A stretch of 64,000 nucleotides of DNA. Source: Helicobacter bilis ATCC 51630 (GTDB lineage: Bacteria > Campylobacterota > Campylobacteria > Campylobacterales > Helicobacteraceae). Positions 17,397 to 26,823 of the stretch are shown piece by piece. The stretch is taken from NCBI RefSeq assembly GCF_000686565.1, contig NZ_KK365988.1:107416-171415 (forward strand), given 5' to 3'. A program made the position numbers and the translations under genes. Numbering within the stretch: the stretch's first letter is position 1; each line of letters begins with the position of its first letter. Under the pieces are notes generated by a model. The model made no database searches and had not been told where the DNA came from. It worked only from the letters and a program-made list of their open reading frames with translations.

Positions 17397-19139
17397 TTAA
17401 AACTCTTTTCTTGGATCATTTACTCCATAGATAATGCCTGTCTTTGGATCACGCAAAATTGCACTCACGTCACCCATATCCGGTAATTCTGTGATTTTAT
17501 ATCCCATTCTTTTAAGATTATCTTGCACATCTTTTGTCATACCATAAGGCTCAATGCGAATCTCATCTGGCTCCCATTGCATATGGAATCTTGGTGATTC
17601 TACCGCTTTTGCTATATCCATTTTATGATCAATCACATTAGAAATCACTTGCAACACAGTGGTAATAATCCTTGCACCACCCGGACTGCCCACTACCATA
17701 AATAGCTTACCATCTTTTAGAATGATTGTAGGACTCATTGAACTTAGCGGTCTTTTCCCTGGGACAATCGCATTTGCTTCACCGCCTACTAAGCCATAAA
17801 GATTGGCTACACCGGGTTTAATAGAAAAGTCATCCATTTCATTATTAAGTATAAATCCAGCCCCTTCAACCGCTGCTATCGCACCATAACTTGCATTAAT
17901 AGTATAGGTTACGCTTACAGCATTACCCCATTTATCCGCTACTGAATAATGTGTAGTGTGATTACCCTCTTTGTGATTTATAGGTTGTCCTACTTTTATA
18001 GCACCAAGTCCTGGCTTGATATTTTTACTAGGGACTGCCTTGCCTTTTGCCCTTAATATATTTGTATAAATTCTTTTTGCGTATTCCTTTGCTAATAACT
18101 TATCAGTTGGCACACTAAAGAAGTCTGGGTCTGCCATAAATACCGATCTATCAGCATAGGCTTGACGCATTGCTTCAGTCATTAAGGCAATAGACTTTGA
18201 TGAGCCAAAACCTAGACTAGCTATATCTGCATTTTCCATTGTGTTTAGAATCTGAATGATATGTGTCCCGCCGCTACTTGGTGGAGACATGGAGATAATC
18301 TCATAGCCTCTATATGTGCCTGTTACTGGCTTTCGCCATACCACATTATATTGCGCTAAATCTTCTTTAGAGATTATACCGCCATTATTTTGCATATCAG
18401 CAACGATTAATTCTGCAATTTTCCCTTGATAAAACGCACTCTCACCCTCTTTTTGTATAAGTCTCAAGGTCTTTGCCAAATCTTTTTGCACGAGTGTATC
18501 CCCACCTTGATAAAGTGAGCCATCTTTCTTTAAAAAGTATTTTCTCGTGCTTGCAAATTTAGCTAAATCATCTTTTACTTCAAGCATTGTTTCAGCCTGT
18601 CTATCAGTAATCACAAAGCCATTTTCAGCTAAATCGATAGCAGGTTGCATGAGTTCGCCAAGCTGCTTTGTGCCATATTTATCAAGCATAGCACTCATAC
18701 CTTTAACAGTGCCGGGCACTCCCGCAGCTAAATATCCAAGTGTTGAAGCATTTGGAATCACATTGCCCTTATTATCCAAATACATATCTCTTGTAGCTTT
18801 AAGTGGAGCTTTTTCTCTAAAATCAAGTGTAATATTCTCACCATTTGCAAGGTGAATGACAGCAAAGCCACCACCACCGATGTTTCCGGCAGCAGGATGG
18901 ACTACCGCTAAAGCATAGCCAACTGCTACCGCCGCATCAATCGCATTTCCGCCATTATCAAGCACAGCCTTTCCTATCGCAGTAGCATAAGGGCTACTCG
19001 TCATCGCAAGTCCTGTGCCTGTTGTATCTCGTGTTGGAGGATAACTCGCTGCAAACACAGCACTCACGCTTAAAAACCCTGTCATCACAAGAGATTTTAG
19101 CGGTGTTACACCTAAACTTTTATGAATGTTAAAACCCAT
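17397..19139 (-). CDS. ggt: Gamma-glutamyltranspeptidase
   Basis: A 580-residue periplasmic/secreted N-terminal nucleophile hydrolase with an N-terminal signal sequence (FLSVSAVFA). It transfers or hydrolyses the gamma-glutamyl group of glutathione and glutamine. The autoprocessing site is NHTTHYSV near residue 391, where the Thr becomes the nucleophile of the small subunit. The motif GSPGGARI and the loop PLSSMSPTIIL are also intact. In Helicobacter it supplies glutamate and damages host cells and T-cell function. It is monocistronic and divergent from the TraF-like gene. Nothing looks broken. Confidence 0.97.
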   Translation of the reverse strand: MGFNIHKSLGVTPLKSLVMTGFLSVSAVFAASYPPTRDTTGTGLAMTSSPYATAIGKAVLDNGGNAIDAAVAVGYALAVVHPAAGNIGGGGFAVIHLANGENITLDFREKAPLKATRDMYLDNKGNVIPNASTLGYLAAGVPGTVKGMSAMLDKYGTKQLGELMQPAIDLAENGFVITDRQAETMLEVKDDLAKFASTRKYFLKKDGSLYQGGDTLVQKDLAKTLRLIQKEGESAFYQGKIAELIVADMQNNGGIISKEDLAQYNVVWRKPVTGTYRGYEIISMSPPSSGGTHIIQILNTMENADIASLGFGSSKSIALMTEAMRQAYADRSVFMADPDFFSVPTDKLLAKEYAKRIYTNILRAKGKAVPSKNIKPGLGAIKVGQPINHKEGNHTTHYSVADKWGNAVSVTYTINASYGAIAAVEGAGFILNNEMDDFSIKPGVANLYGLVGGEANAIVPGKRPLSSMSPTIILKDGKLFMVVGSPGGARIITTVLQVISNVIDHKMDIAKAVESPRFHMQWEPDEIRIEPYGMTKDVQDNLKRMGYKITELPDMGDVSAILRDPKTGIIYGVNDPRKEF

Positions 19140-19412
19140 AGTTTCTTCCTTATGTAAAATTGTGCTTTATTATTTCATTAAAATGTAAATAAGCAAAATA
19201 GCATTATCAAATTATGACAAGCGGTTTAGTTTGCAATTATACAAAATGTTACATTATTACCAGTTGTGGTTAAGGTATAGGGCTATTTGTCTATAAATGA
19301 TATTTTGATAAAAAATACACAATATCCGCAAGATTCCGATACATATACAAATTATTGCCGATTTTTTGCTAGAATATGTCTTTTATTTTTCATATAGATT
19401 TAAGGGGAGATT

Positions 19413-21128
19413 ATGCGAGATTCTATAATATGCGCGAATAGAATGGATAAATTTAGAAAATATAGAAAGTCTGTGTTGTGTGGGGCTTTGTTTGCAAGTG
19501 CGTTTAGTGTAGTAGAGGCTATGGAGTTTGGCACAATGGGGAATGTCTCTGCATCTATGGGTGGGGCTGGAGTAGCTTTGAAAAGTCCTTTTGCTTTGTA
19601 TTATAATCCGGCATTGCTTGCTTCAGATTCTAAAATGCGTATAGGTTATAGCATAGGTGTTGGCTTATCGCAATCAAATCTAGATAAGCTTACGAATCTA
19701 AACTTTGTCAAAATGGTAGAATCTCTTACAAGTCTTGGTAGTCAAATGGGTGGTGGCAGTAAAGCTATCACAAAGACAACGCGATCGGCTGCACCTGCTA
19801 TAAATAGTGGTGCAATGCCGTTTGCAGCAAATGGTGGTGCAAAAGCAGCAAGTAATTTAACAGGTGCGTTGACGGAAGCTTTGAAGGCTAGTGGAGCGCA
19901 GGGAAGTAATTTAGAGGAATTATGGAAGAATTATGAGCAAAAACATCAAGGCAACACAGATCATTCACAACTGGTTGGGAATCTACAAACTTCTGTAAAT
20001 AATTCCAATATGACTCAAGAGCAAAAAGATATGTTTAACGACTTTGCTGGATCAGTGGATTGGAGCGACTTTGATGTATCTAATGGCAAAATCACAAGCA
20101 TGACAATTAAATCTGGTAGTAATGGTGCATTAGACGCTGCTATGAAAGATTTAGACACTCTTTTTGAAGTCTTAAAAAATAACAACATGAATGTAATCAG
20201 TCAAAGCGGTATAGTCTTTCAACTCTCTAGTGAGACTATGCAAGAGAAGTTTGGTAGCCTTGCAGTAGGGCTATTTAATACTACTCAAGCTGGAGTATCG
20301 CTTGTTGGCGATAAGAGTCGCATGCGGCTTATATTTGGTGATCCAACTGATGGATATTATGAGCTTGTTGTAAAATCCGGTGGATACACACTTAAGCAAG
20401 CTACTGCGGAGGATTATAATAAATTTTCTATCCTACAATCTGTTGAAAAGGGTGATGCGCATAAAGTCGTAAGCTCTGTGTTTAATCTCACAGAATTACC
20501 CGTGGGCTATGCGTATAGATTTAACTTTGACAATTCGGAGTTAAGCATAGGCGTAGCTGGTAAGCTTATGCTTGGGGCGAGTCTGTATCATGAGCAGTTT
20601 CTTGGCTCAAACCTGCAGTTTAATACAAACTTTGCTTCAAACATACAATACAATACGACTTTTGGGATAGATTTAGGCACATATTATGGCTATAATCTCT
20701 CTGACAGCGGTCAGCTTGGCGTAGGTTTTGTAGCAAAAAATATCAATACGCCAACTTTTAGATTCGATACTGCACCAACTATTAGTATAAAACCACAATA
20801 TAGGGCAGGTATAGCCTACAATGGCAAAAGATTCTCACTTGCATTTGACGCTGATGTGTTGCCAAATGAAGTGCTGACTTATAGTCAATATGGTTTGTAT
20901 TCTCAAATGATAGGTGGCGGTTTTAAACTTGATTATAGATTTGTAGATGTGAGAGGCGGTGTCGCCTATGATTTACGAAGAGACACTGGAGCTATACTTA
21001 CTGCCGGTGTGAATATCTTAGGACTTATTGACATTGCTGCAGAAGTTGGCACAACATGGGTTGATTACTTTGGGACTACTGCACCAAAGTATGCCAATGT
21101 AAGAGTGGGTGGCAGCTTTAGCTGGTAA
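19413..21128 (+). CDS. TraF-like outer-membrane beta-barrel protein
   Basis: A 571-residue exported protein with AGGGGAG before the ATG and a signal sequence ending near VVEAMEFG. The N-terminus of the mature part (MGNVSASMGGAGVALKSPFA, then LYYNPALLA) is the hallmark of the conjugal-transfer TraF / FadL-related outer-membrane family. The C-terminal half has alternating strands and ends in GGSFSW, an aromatic outer-membrane terminus. A Gly/Ser/Ala-rich region at about residues 110-200 looks like an insertion. No conjugation genes are nearby, so the name reflects homology only. Confidence 0.75.
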   Translation: MRDSIICANRMDKFRKYRKSVLCGALFASAFSVVEAMEFGTMGNVSASMGGAGVALKSPFALYYNPALLASDSKMRIGYSIGVGLSQSNLDKLTNLNFVKMVESLTSLGSQMGGGSKAITKTTRSAAPAINSGAMPFAANGGAKAASNLTGALTEALKASGAQGSNLEELWKNYEQKHQGNTDHSQLVGNLQTSVNNSNMTQEQKDMFNDFAGSVDWSDFDVSNGKITSMTIKSGSNGALDAAMKDLDTLFEVLKNNNMNVISQSGIVFQLSSETMQEKFGSLAVGLFNTTQAGVSLVGDKSRMRLIFGDPTDGYYELVVKSGGYTLKQATAEDYNKFSILQSVEKGDAHKVVSSVFNLTELPVGYAYRFNFDNSELSIGVAGKLMLGASLYHEQFLGSNLQFNTNFASNIQYNTTFGIDLGTYYGYNLSDSGQLGVGFVAKNINTPTFRFDTAPTISIKPQYRAGIAYNGKRFSLAFDADVLPNEVLTYSQYGLYSQMIGGGFKLDYRFVDVRGGVAYDLRRDTGAILTAGVNILGLIDIAAEVGTTWVDYFGTTAPKYANVRVGGSFSW

Positions 21129-21340
21129 ATATAAAGAGCTAATGAGTATATAACCTGTATTTCTCTATATGATTTGTCCGTTAAAGTCTAATGCTTTTGT
21201 ATTCATTGTTGCTTGTGGTGTCAAATCATTTGTGCGGAGTTTGGGTTGTATCAACTTTTTGTGTAATTTTGCCATTTATTGTATTTTTATGGTTTATAAG
21301 AGCAAAAAGCTATCTAACACAACTCATAGCAGCGCTTCCA

Positions 21341-21820
21341 TTATCGAATCTTTTTTATCCTATTATGCCCTATTTTTAGAATCATGCTGCTTTTTGTGGC
21401 AAAAATGCCGCGTTTATCAAGCGCAATAATATCACTTACACTCTCTGCAAACTCCATGGAAAAATCACCATTTGTGGGGTTTGCTGATGATGAATAAAGC
21501 CATTTAAAGCCTTGTAAAAAGTCATTATGTAAGTTATTCTTTATCATTCTAAAGCTACTTCCATTTGGCAGTATAAATGAAGTTTTTTTAGCCCTTCTTA
21601 TCATATTTCGCATAGAAGTGGGTGTGCGGTGTGGGATAGAATCTAGCTTTGCTATCTCTTTTAAAAGCGGTTTGTTGAGATTTGCACCCTTTTTTTGATT
21701 AATGATTCTAGAATCTTTTGATAATAGTCCTATGGTGGTATCTGTCTGGGCAAGTATTACTGCATTATGTATTGAATCTAGGCTTAAAGGCATAAGATTT
21801 ATGGGGCATGTTTTAGACAT
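21341..21820 (-). CDS. Sua5/YrdC-like protein, short form
   Basis: A 159-residue protein with Sua5/YrdC-domain features: AQTDTTIGLLSKD near the start, a Lys-rich KPLLKEIA strand and YSSSANPTNGDF late. YrdC proteins make threonylcarbamoyl-AMP for tRNA t6A37. The protein is shorter than typical YrdC (~180-210), lacks the usual KxR(P) arrangement in its canonical form, and may be a divergent paralogue. It follows aroA by 8 bases on the same strand, so cotranscription is likely. Confidence 0.65.
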   Translation of the reverse strand: MSKTCPINLMPLSLDSIHNAVILAQTDTTIGLLSKDSRIINQKKGANLNKPLLKEIAKLDSIPHRTPTSMRNMIRRAKKTSFILPNGSSFRMIKNNLHNDFLQGFKWLYSSSANPTNGDFSMEFAESVSDIIALDKRGIFATKSSMILKIGHNRIKKIR

Positions 21821-21828
21821 GTTGTATC

Positions 21829-23160
21829 TTATTGTATCTTAGCAAAGTATGAAAGTAAGTCTAGAAAGTTTGGAAAAGAAGTTTGGATACATTCAGTATC
21901 TAGTATCTTACCGCCGCACATACAAGCAGCGATAGCAAAACTCATAGCAATGCGATGATCACCTTTAGAATCTACCACGCCTTTTTGAAGTGTGCCGCCT
22001 ATAATATCAAAGCCATCATCATATTCTACGCATTGTATCCCAAAGCTTTTTAAGCCTTGTGCGACAACAGAGATTCTATCACTCTCTTTTACGCGTAATT
22101 CTGCGGCGTTGCGTATCCTTGAAGTCCCTTTTGCAACACTACAAGCAATGCTTAGGGCGGGTATCTCATCAATTAACCATGCGATATTTTCTGTAATATC
22201 AACTGCCTTTAGTTCCGTGCTAGAGATTGTAATATCTGCTATTTTTTCAAAATCATTTCTTTCATTTTCATAGCGTATTTTTGCGCCCATTTTTTCTAGA
22301 ATCTTAAATGCTTCAATGCGTGTTTTATTCATCATCACACGCCTTAGCGTGATTGAAGTCTCTGGCATAATACAAGCAAGCACAGCAAAGAAAAATGCTG
22401 ATGAAGGATCATTTGGGATTGATATATCAAAGGCTTTTAGCGGCTTATTTTTCATATCAAAAGCACCAAAGGGTGTGATATGTAATTTATCATCTTTTTG
22501 TTGTAAATAGGGATTTTTCTGCAGGGCATATAGCATATTTTCTGTATGATCTCTGCTTAACTCACATTCACTAAAGATTGATTTTTCACTGCCTTGTAAT
22601 GCGGCTAGTATCAATGCGCTTTTTACTTGAGCTGAAGCGATTTGTGAATGATATGTGAATCTTTGTAATTTGTTTTTGCTTGGGATAACACAGAGTGGGG
22701 CAACTTCTTTTACGCCATCTTTAGTCTTAATTATGCGTGAAGTAATATTTGCCCCGATTGAGCGAAGTGGCTTAAGGATTCTCCCCATTGGACGAGCATG
22801 TAAATATATGTCTCCACATAGCACCGCATAGAGATTTGCCCCTGCTAATAAGCCTGTGAAAAGTCGCATAGAAGTCCCAGAATTACCACAATATAAAATA
22901 TCATTTGGGGTTTGTAGCCCCTTTTTTGGTGGGGTGAGTAGCAGGTCCCCATTTTTTTCAAATTTTGCCTTAAGTCCTAGATTCTGTGCGATAGTAAGGC
23001 TTCTTTGCGTATCTTCTGCGCGTAAAAAGTGCTTTACTCTACATGTAGAATCTGCAAAGAGACTAAACATGCAAACACGATGGGATAGGGATTTATCACT
23101 TGCTAAAATGTCTAAGTCTGCTCGTATTTCTTGCTGTATTGGCGAAATTTCTAGATCCAT
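21829..23160 (-). CDS. aroA: 3-phosphoshikimate 1-carboxyvinyltransferase (EPSP synthase)
   Basis: A 443-residue EPSP synthase of the shikimate pathway in the cytoplasm, joining PEP to shikimate-3-phosphate. Signature segments are SDKSLSHRV near the start, YCGNSGTSMRLFTGLLAG near residue 88, and LRVKESDRISVVAQGLKSFG and GDHRIAMSFAIAA near the C-terminus, with catalytic Lys and Arg in place. The GNSGTSMR loop has the natural Gly found in sensitive enzymes. It is followed by the Sua5-like gene. Confidence 0.96.
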   Translation of the reverse strand: MDLEISPIQQEIRADLDILASDKSLSHRVCMFSLFADSTCRVKHFLRAEDTQRSLTIAQNLGLKAKFEKNGDLLLTPPKKGLQTPNDILYCGNSGTSMRLFTGLLAGANLYAVLCGDIYLHARPMGRILKPLRSIGANITSRIIKTKDGVKEVAPLCVIPSKNKLQRFTYHSQIASAQVKSALILAALQGSEKSIFSECELSRDHTENMLYALQKNPYLQQKDDKLHITPFGAFDMKNKPLKAFDISIPNDPSSAFFFAVLACIMPETSITLRRVMMNKTRIEAFKILEKMGAKIRYENERNDFEKIADITISSTELKAVDITENIAWLIDEIPALSIACSVAKGTSRIRNAAELRVKESDRISVVAQGLKSFGIQCVEYDDGFDIIGGTLQKGVVDSKGDHRIAMSFAIAACMCGGKILDTECIQTSFPNFLDLLSYFAKIQ

Positions 23161-23388
23161 AATATTCCTTGATAAAACCTATAACTTACATAAGTGAAAA
23201 TAGTAGTATAGCTTAGCATAGAGACAATAGATTCCAAACGCATTGTATAAATCATCTTGCCCTTATAATAAGCTAATAGACAACACTAAACAATGGGGCT
23301 TAGTGTGGATTTATAGTTAGAGAGTAGGCTTAGTGTAAAATGCTTGAAAGATTCTATACAAACTACAACATAATCAAATTATTAAAGA

Positions 23389-23676
23389 TTACCAGTTTGC
23401 ATTCGTGCAAGATTCTTTATCACCTAAATCACACGCTTTCTTGTAATACTCTTGGGCTAGTGTTGTATTCTCACTCACACCTTTTGCGTTGCGATACATA
23501 TAGCCTAGACTAGAACATGCCTTTGCCTCTTTTTCATCACATAGCTTTTTATATGATTCTATAGCCTTTGCATAGTCGCCATCATTATATGCCTTATTTG
23601 CTTCATCAAGAGTTGCTGCAAACATAGAAGTAGCACAAAATCCTAACATTGCCATAACGCAGATAAATTTACGCAT
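23389..23676 (-). CDS. Small secreted Sel1-repeat protein (Hcp-like)
   Basis: A 95-residue protein with a signal peptide (MRKFICVMAMLGFCATSMFA) and two Sel1-type helical repeats of about 36 residues with paired Cys (KKLCDEKEAKACSSLGYMY; KKACDLGDKESCTN). This Cys spacing is that of the Helicobacter cysteine-rich Hcp proteins, though this one is much shorter than HcpA-like members. The ATG at 23676 follows AAGGATTTGAT. A longer upstream reading has hydrophobic, non-coding character and overlaps the MFS gene end, so I rejected it. Confidence 0.8.
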   Translation of the reverse strand: MRKFICVMAMLGFCATSMFAATLDEANKAYNDGDYAKAIESYKKLCDEKEAKACSSLGYMYRNAKGVSENTTLAQEYYKKACDLGDKESCTNANW

Positions 23677-23774
23677 ATCAAATCCTTTACAATAAAATAA
23701 GTATGAATTGTAATGTAAAATTTCACATTTTTTACTTTTTTTGCAAGTTTTGCATAATATTTTATAGAATCTTT

Positions 23775-24965
23775 TTATTTTGGCTTTATAAGAGATAACA
23801 TTGACATAGCATATAGCAATAATGCAACATATAAAAATAAATCTATAATACCATAACGCTGCACGATAGGCTGTGAGAAAAATGGCGATACAAACTGCCC
23901 AAAACAAGCCGTAGCACTCAAGATTCCAATGGCTTTACCAATGTGTTCTTTTGGGACTATTGAAAGCAGAAATGAAGAGTTATTAACAATGATTGCCCCG
24001 CCGCCAATGCCAACTAAAAGTAGTCCCAGCACCACCGCATAAATATTATGCAATACATAAATGAGTAAAAATCCACTCCCCATACATAAGAATCCAACGA
24101 TATAAATCCCTTTAACAGATAAAAAGTTGCGTATGCGTGGATAAAAAAGCGATGAAGTGCCATACGCAAAGGCAGATGCAGAGATACAGAATCCCACAAG
24201 CATTTCACTATGTCCTAGATTCTGTGTGATGAGATAGGGAATCTGCGTTGGTGAAGTGTAGTAAGCAATCATAATAACAAAGCCAAAGAAATAGCAAGGC
24301 AGTATAGATATAATTTTAAATTCCTTGCTAGAAGTCTCTACATGTGCGACTTTCTTAAGAGGGCGAGGCTCAAAAAGTGTGGTAGCAACAAAAAGCATTA
24401 AAAAGATTCCAAGTCCATATACATAAAAAGGATAATGCCAATCAAAATGGGCTAAAATCCCCCCAAGCGACATAAATAACGCACTCCCACAAGCAGTAGC
24501 AAAGCCTTGCAATCCAAGGGCTTTTTGCCGCTCTTCCCCTACATAATAATCTGCTACTAAAGCACTTGCAGCTGTCATAACAAATGCGGTTGAAATGCCA
24601 AAAAGCGCCCTTGTAAATAAAATCCAATAGATATTATCCCAAAACGCACCAATGACACCACTCACACTCCATAAAAACATAGAAGCAATAAGGAATTTTA
24701 ACCTGCCAAACTTATCGATTAAAACTCCACTTAAAGGCGAAAATAGCATGATAAACAAAGCAGGCAAAGTAAGCACAAGTTTTGAAAGTGTCTCAATATG
24801 TGGAATATGTGCGAAGTGATTCTCAATAGCAGGTATTGAAGTAGCAATGATAGTCCCACCAAGCACCGTCATAGATGTGCTTGAAAAGAGGGCAAACATA
24901 AAGGTTGGACGATGTGTAATGGTGTATAATTTCTGTTCAAGTCTATTTTGTGGAATCTCTGGCAT
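23775..24965 (-). CDS. MFS transporter, drug-efflux type
   Basis: A 396-residue protein with about 12 hydrophobic segments. The MFS loop 2-3 signature GVLIDKFGRLKFLIASM is at about residues 80-96, and a conserved first helix pair has TSIPAIENHF, as in Bcr/CflA and related multidrug transporters. The substrate cannot be read from sequence. It lies upstream of the Sel1-repeat gene and after plsY on the same strand, with ~90 bases to plsY. Confidence 0.85.
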   Translation of the reverse strand: MPEIPQNRLEQKLYTITHRPTFMFALFSSTSMTVLGGTIIATSIPAIENHFAHIPHIETLSKLVLTLPALFIMLFSPLSGVLIDKFGRLKFLIASMFLWSVSGVIGAFWDNIYWILFTRALFGISTAFVMTAASALVADYYVGEERQKALGLQGFATACGSALFMSLGGILAHFDWHYPFYVYGLGIFLMLFVATTLFEPRPLKKVAHVETSSKEFKIISILPCYFFGFVIMIAYYTSPTQIPYLITQNLGHSEMLVGFCISASAFAYGTSSLFYPRIRNFLSVKGIYIVGFLCMGSGFLLIYVLHNIYAVVLGLLLVGIGGGAIIVNNSSFLLSIVPKEHIGKAIGILSATACFGQFVSPFFSQPIVQRYGIIDLFLYVALLLYAMSMLSLIKPK

Positions 24966-25057
24966 ATAAACTCCAAATCCTTAAATCTTTAAGCTATATT
25001 GAGAATTGCTACTTGTAATACCTTTATTAGAATCTAGCATGGTTAAATCACATAATA

Positions 25058-25723
25058 CTATGCAGTTTTAGTGCTATCTGTAAATTGTTGTTCTTGCTTT
25101 AATGCTAAACGCTTGATATTCTCCCAATGTGTATTTATAATGATAATTCCAATTAAGACAACAGGGACATGTGTGCCAATTTGTGCGTTGATATTAATAG
25201 ATTCTGGCAGACTAAATATATTTGGTATAACAAAGGTTAAAACAATACCGCTTAAAACCCCAAGTAATGATGAAAGCGAAGAGATTTTAAACACCTTGCC
25301 AACAATCCCCCATACAATAAGCCCACAAACCCCCTCAACTGGGATTAAAAGCAAAACGCTACCAATAGCAGTGGCGACACCTTTTCCACCATTAAAGCCT
25401 AAAAATGGACTATAACAATGCCCTAGTATCGCAAGAATAGCAATGGCATATTGTGTCTCAAAGCTTAAACCCATAAGCTTTGCGATAAGCACGACAAACA
25501 GCCCCTTAAACGCATCAAGCAATAAGGTAAGCAGTGAGAAAAACTTTGCTTTTTGCGGAGAGATTGCAGCAAAAGCACGATATACATTTGTAGCCCCTGT
25601 GCTTTTTGAGCCTATCTCTAAAATATTTTGTTTCGCAAAAATCTTTACAAGCAACGCACCAAAAGGAATGCTACCGATTAAATACGCACATATATATAAT
25701 AAAATATTTGGATTTGTATCCAT
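25058..25723 (-). CDS. plsY: Acyl-phosphate:glycerol-3-phosphate acyltransferase PlsY
   Basis: A 221-residue inner-membrane enzyme with five or six hydrophobic helices. PlsY motif 1 IGSIPFGALL, motif 2 GSKSTGATNVYRAF and motif 3 GHCYSPFLGFNGGKGVAT are all intact. It transfers an acyl group from acyl-phosphate to glycerol-3-phosphate, the first step of phospholipid synthesis. AAAGG precedes the ATG. Confidence 0.95.
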   Translation of the reverse strand: MDTNPNILLYICAYLIGSIPFGALLVKIFAKQNILEIGSKSTGATNVYRAFAAISPQKAKFFSLLTLLLDAFKGLFVVLIAKLMGLSFETQYAIAILAILGHCYSPFLGFNGGKGVATAIGSVLLLIPVEGVCGLIVWGIVGKVFKISSLSSLLGVLSGIVLTFVIPNIFSLPESININAQIGTHVPVVLIGIIIINTHWENIKRLALKQEQQFTDSTKTA

Positions 25724-25806
25724 AAAATGCCTTTATGTAGAATCTAGCTAAGGATTATAGCCTATTTTTGTAGATTTCATCGCTTTGTGCGTCAATGGCG
25801 TGTAAA

Positions 25807-26655
25807 TTATGCAAGATTTACAGGGATAATGCCCCGAATGGAATTGACACAATACATCTCACTTGCTTCATATAAATCCTTTTTATATAGAATCTTTTCA
25901 GTGCATATACCACATTTTATAAGAGTATTACGCAGTGTCCCAGCAAGGATTCCTAAACTTTGTGGTGGTGTGTAGTATTTACCATTTTTAGCAATTATAA
26001 TATTGCTTCTTGAGCCTTCAAGTATCTTGCTGTCCTTATCTATGTAGATATAATCAAAGCATTCATTTTTAGCAATGCTTGTCGTAGCGTCTTTGAAATG
26101 CTCTCTTTTTGTAGTTTTATGATAGCTTAGTGGCGTTATAGTATCAAGTGTGGCTAATCTTACTTTAGCATTATTTATGGGTTGTAATGCTTGAATGCTA
26201 TATGTAAGATTCCCTTCTTTTGTTAAGAGTAGGCGGCAAAATGAGAAGTCGTTTGCGATAAAATCATTATTTCCTATTTGCAGTAACTTTTGTAGCGTAT
26301 GTATAGAATCCCATAAACACAGAGTGGCATTTGCGTTATCGTTATAAAGTGTAGAATCTAGCATGTTTGTTTTATTATATTGAGTGTAATAACTAAAAGA
26401 TTCTAATCTCATAATATGATATTGTATGTCTCTGTTTGGCAAACTAGATTTGGCTAAAATCTCTAAAGATTCTAATATATTTAAATCTTTATGGGTATGC
26501 GGTGTATTTATATCTAAGTGTTTCAAAGCAGATTCTATGGCTGTATAGTTAAAGCCCAATGCTTTTGCACTATTATAAAGCCTATATAAATGAGAATGCA
26601 AAAGAAATACAGAATCTTTGTGTAGCAGCATTGTTTCAATCAAAGAAAAGTCCAT
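25807..26655 (-). CDS. pabC: Class IV aminotransferase-fold enzyme, probably aminodeoxychorismate lyase
   Basis: A 282-residue PLP enzyme of the class IV fold. The segment DYIYIDKDSKILEGSRSNII with ILAGTLRNTLIKCG is the cofactor-binding core of PabC and branched-chain aminotransferases. Its small size and the EGSRSNI form favour 4-amino-4-deoxychorismate lyase in folate synthesis. The DNA around residues 60-110 uses AGATTCTA-rich codons heavily. A pabA or pabB partner is not adjacent. AGGAAC precedes the start. Confidence 0.7.
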   Translation of the reverse strand: MDFSLIETMLLHKDSVFLLHSHLYRLYNSAKALGFNYTAIESALKHLDINTPHTHKDLNILESLEILAKSSLPNRDIQYHIMRLESFSYYTQYNKTNMLDSTLYNDNANATLCLWDSIHTLQKLLQIGNNDFIANDFSFCRLLLTKEGNLTYSIQALQPINNAKVRLATLDTITPLSYHKTTKREHFKDATTSIAKNECFDYIYIDKDSKILEGSRSNIIIAKNGKYYTPPQSLGILAGTLRNTLIKCGICTEKILYKKDLYEASEMYCVNSIRGIIPVNLA

Positions 26656-26823
26656 AATGTTTTGTTCCTAGTGATGAGATCTATATTTTTTAGAATCTTA
26701 TTTAAAAAGGTTTAAAAGAGAAACAATATGGATTCATATTTTTTGTGTGCGTGTAAGACTTGTGAAACTCTCATATTTTTTAAAGTCATAGAAAATATGA
26801 ATAGCACAAGGATTCTAATAAAT

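Noticed and set aside
21169..21429. Forward open frame after the TraF-like gene
   Set aside because: Low-quality composition, no ribosome binding site, and overlaps the 3' end of the well supported Sua5-like gene on the other strand.
23677..23907. N-terminal extension of the Sel1-repeat protein
   Set aside because: The internal ATG at 23676 has a good ribosome binding site and begins a clear signal peptide; the extension overlaps the MFS gene end and is not protein-like.
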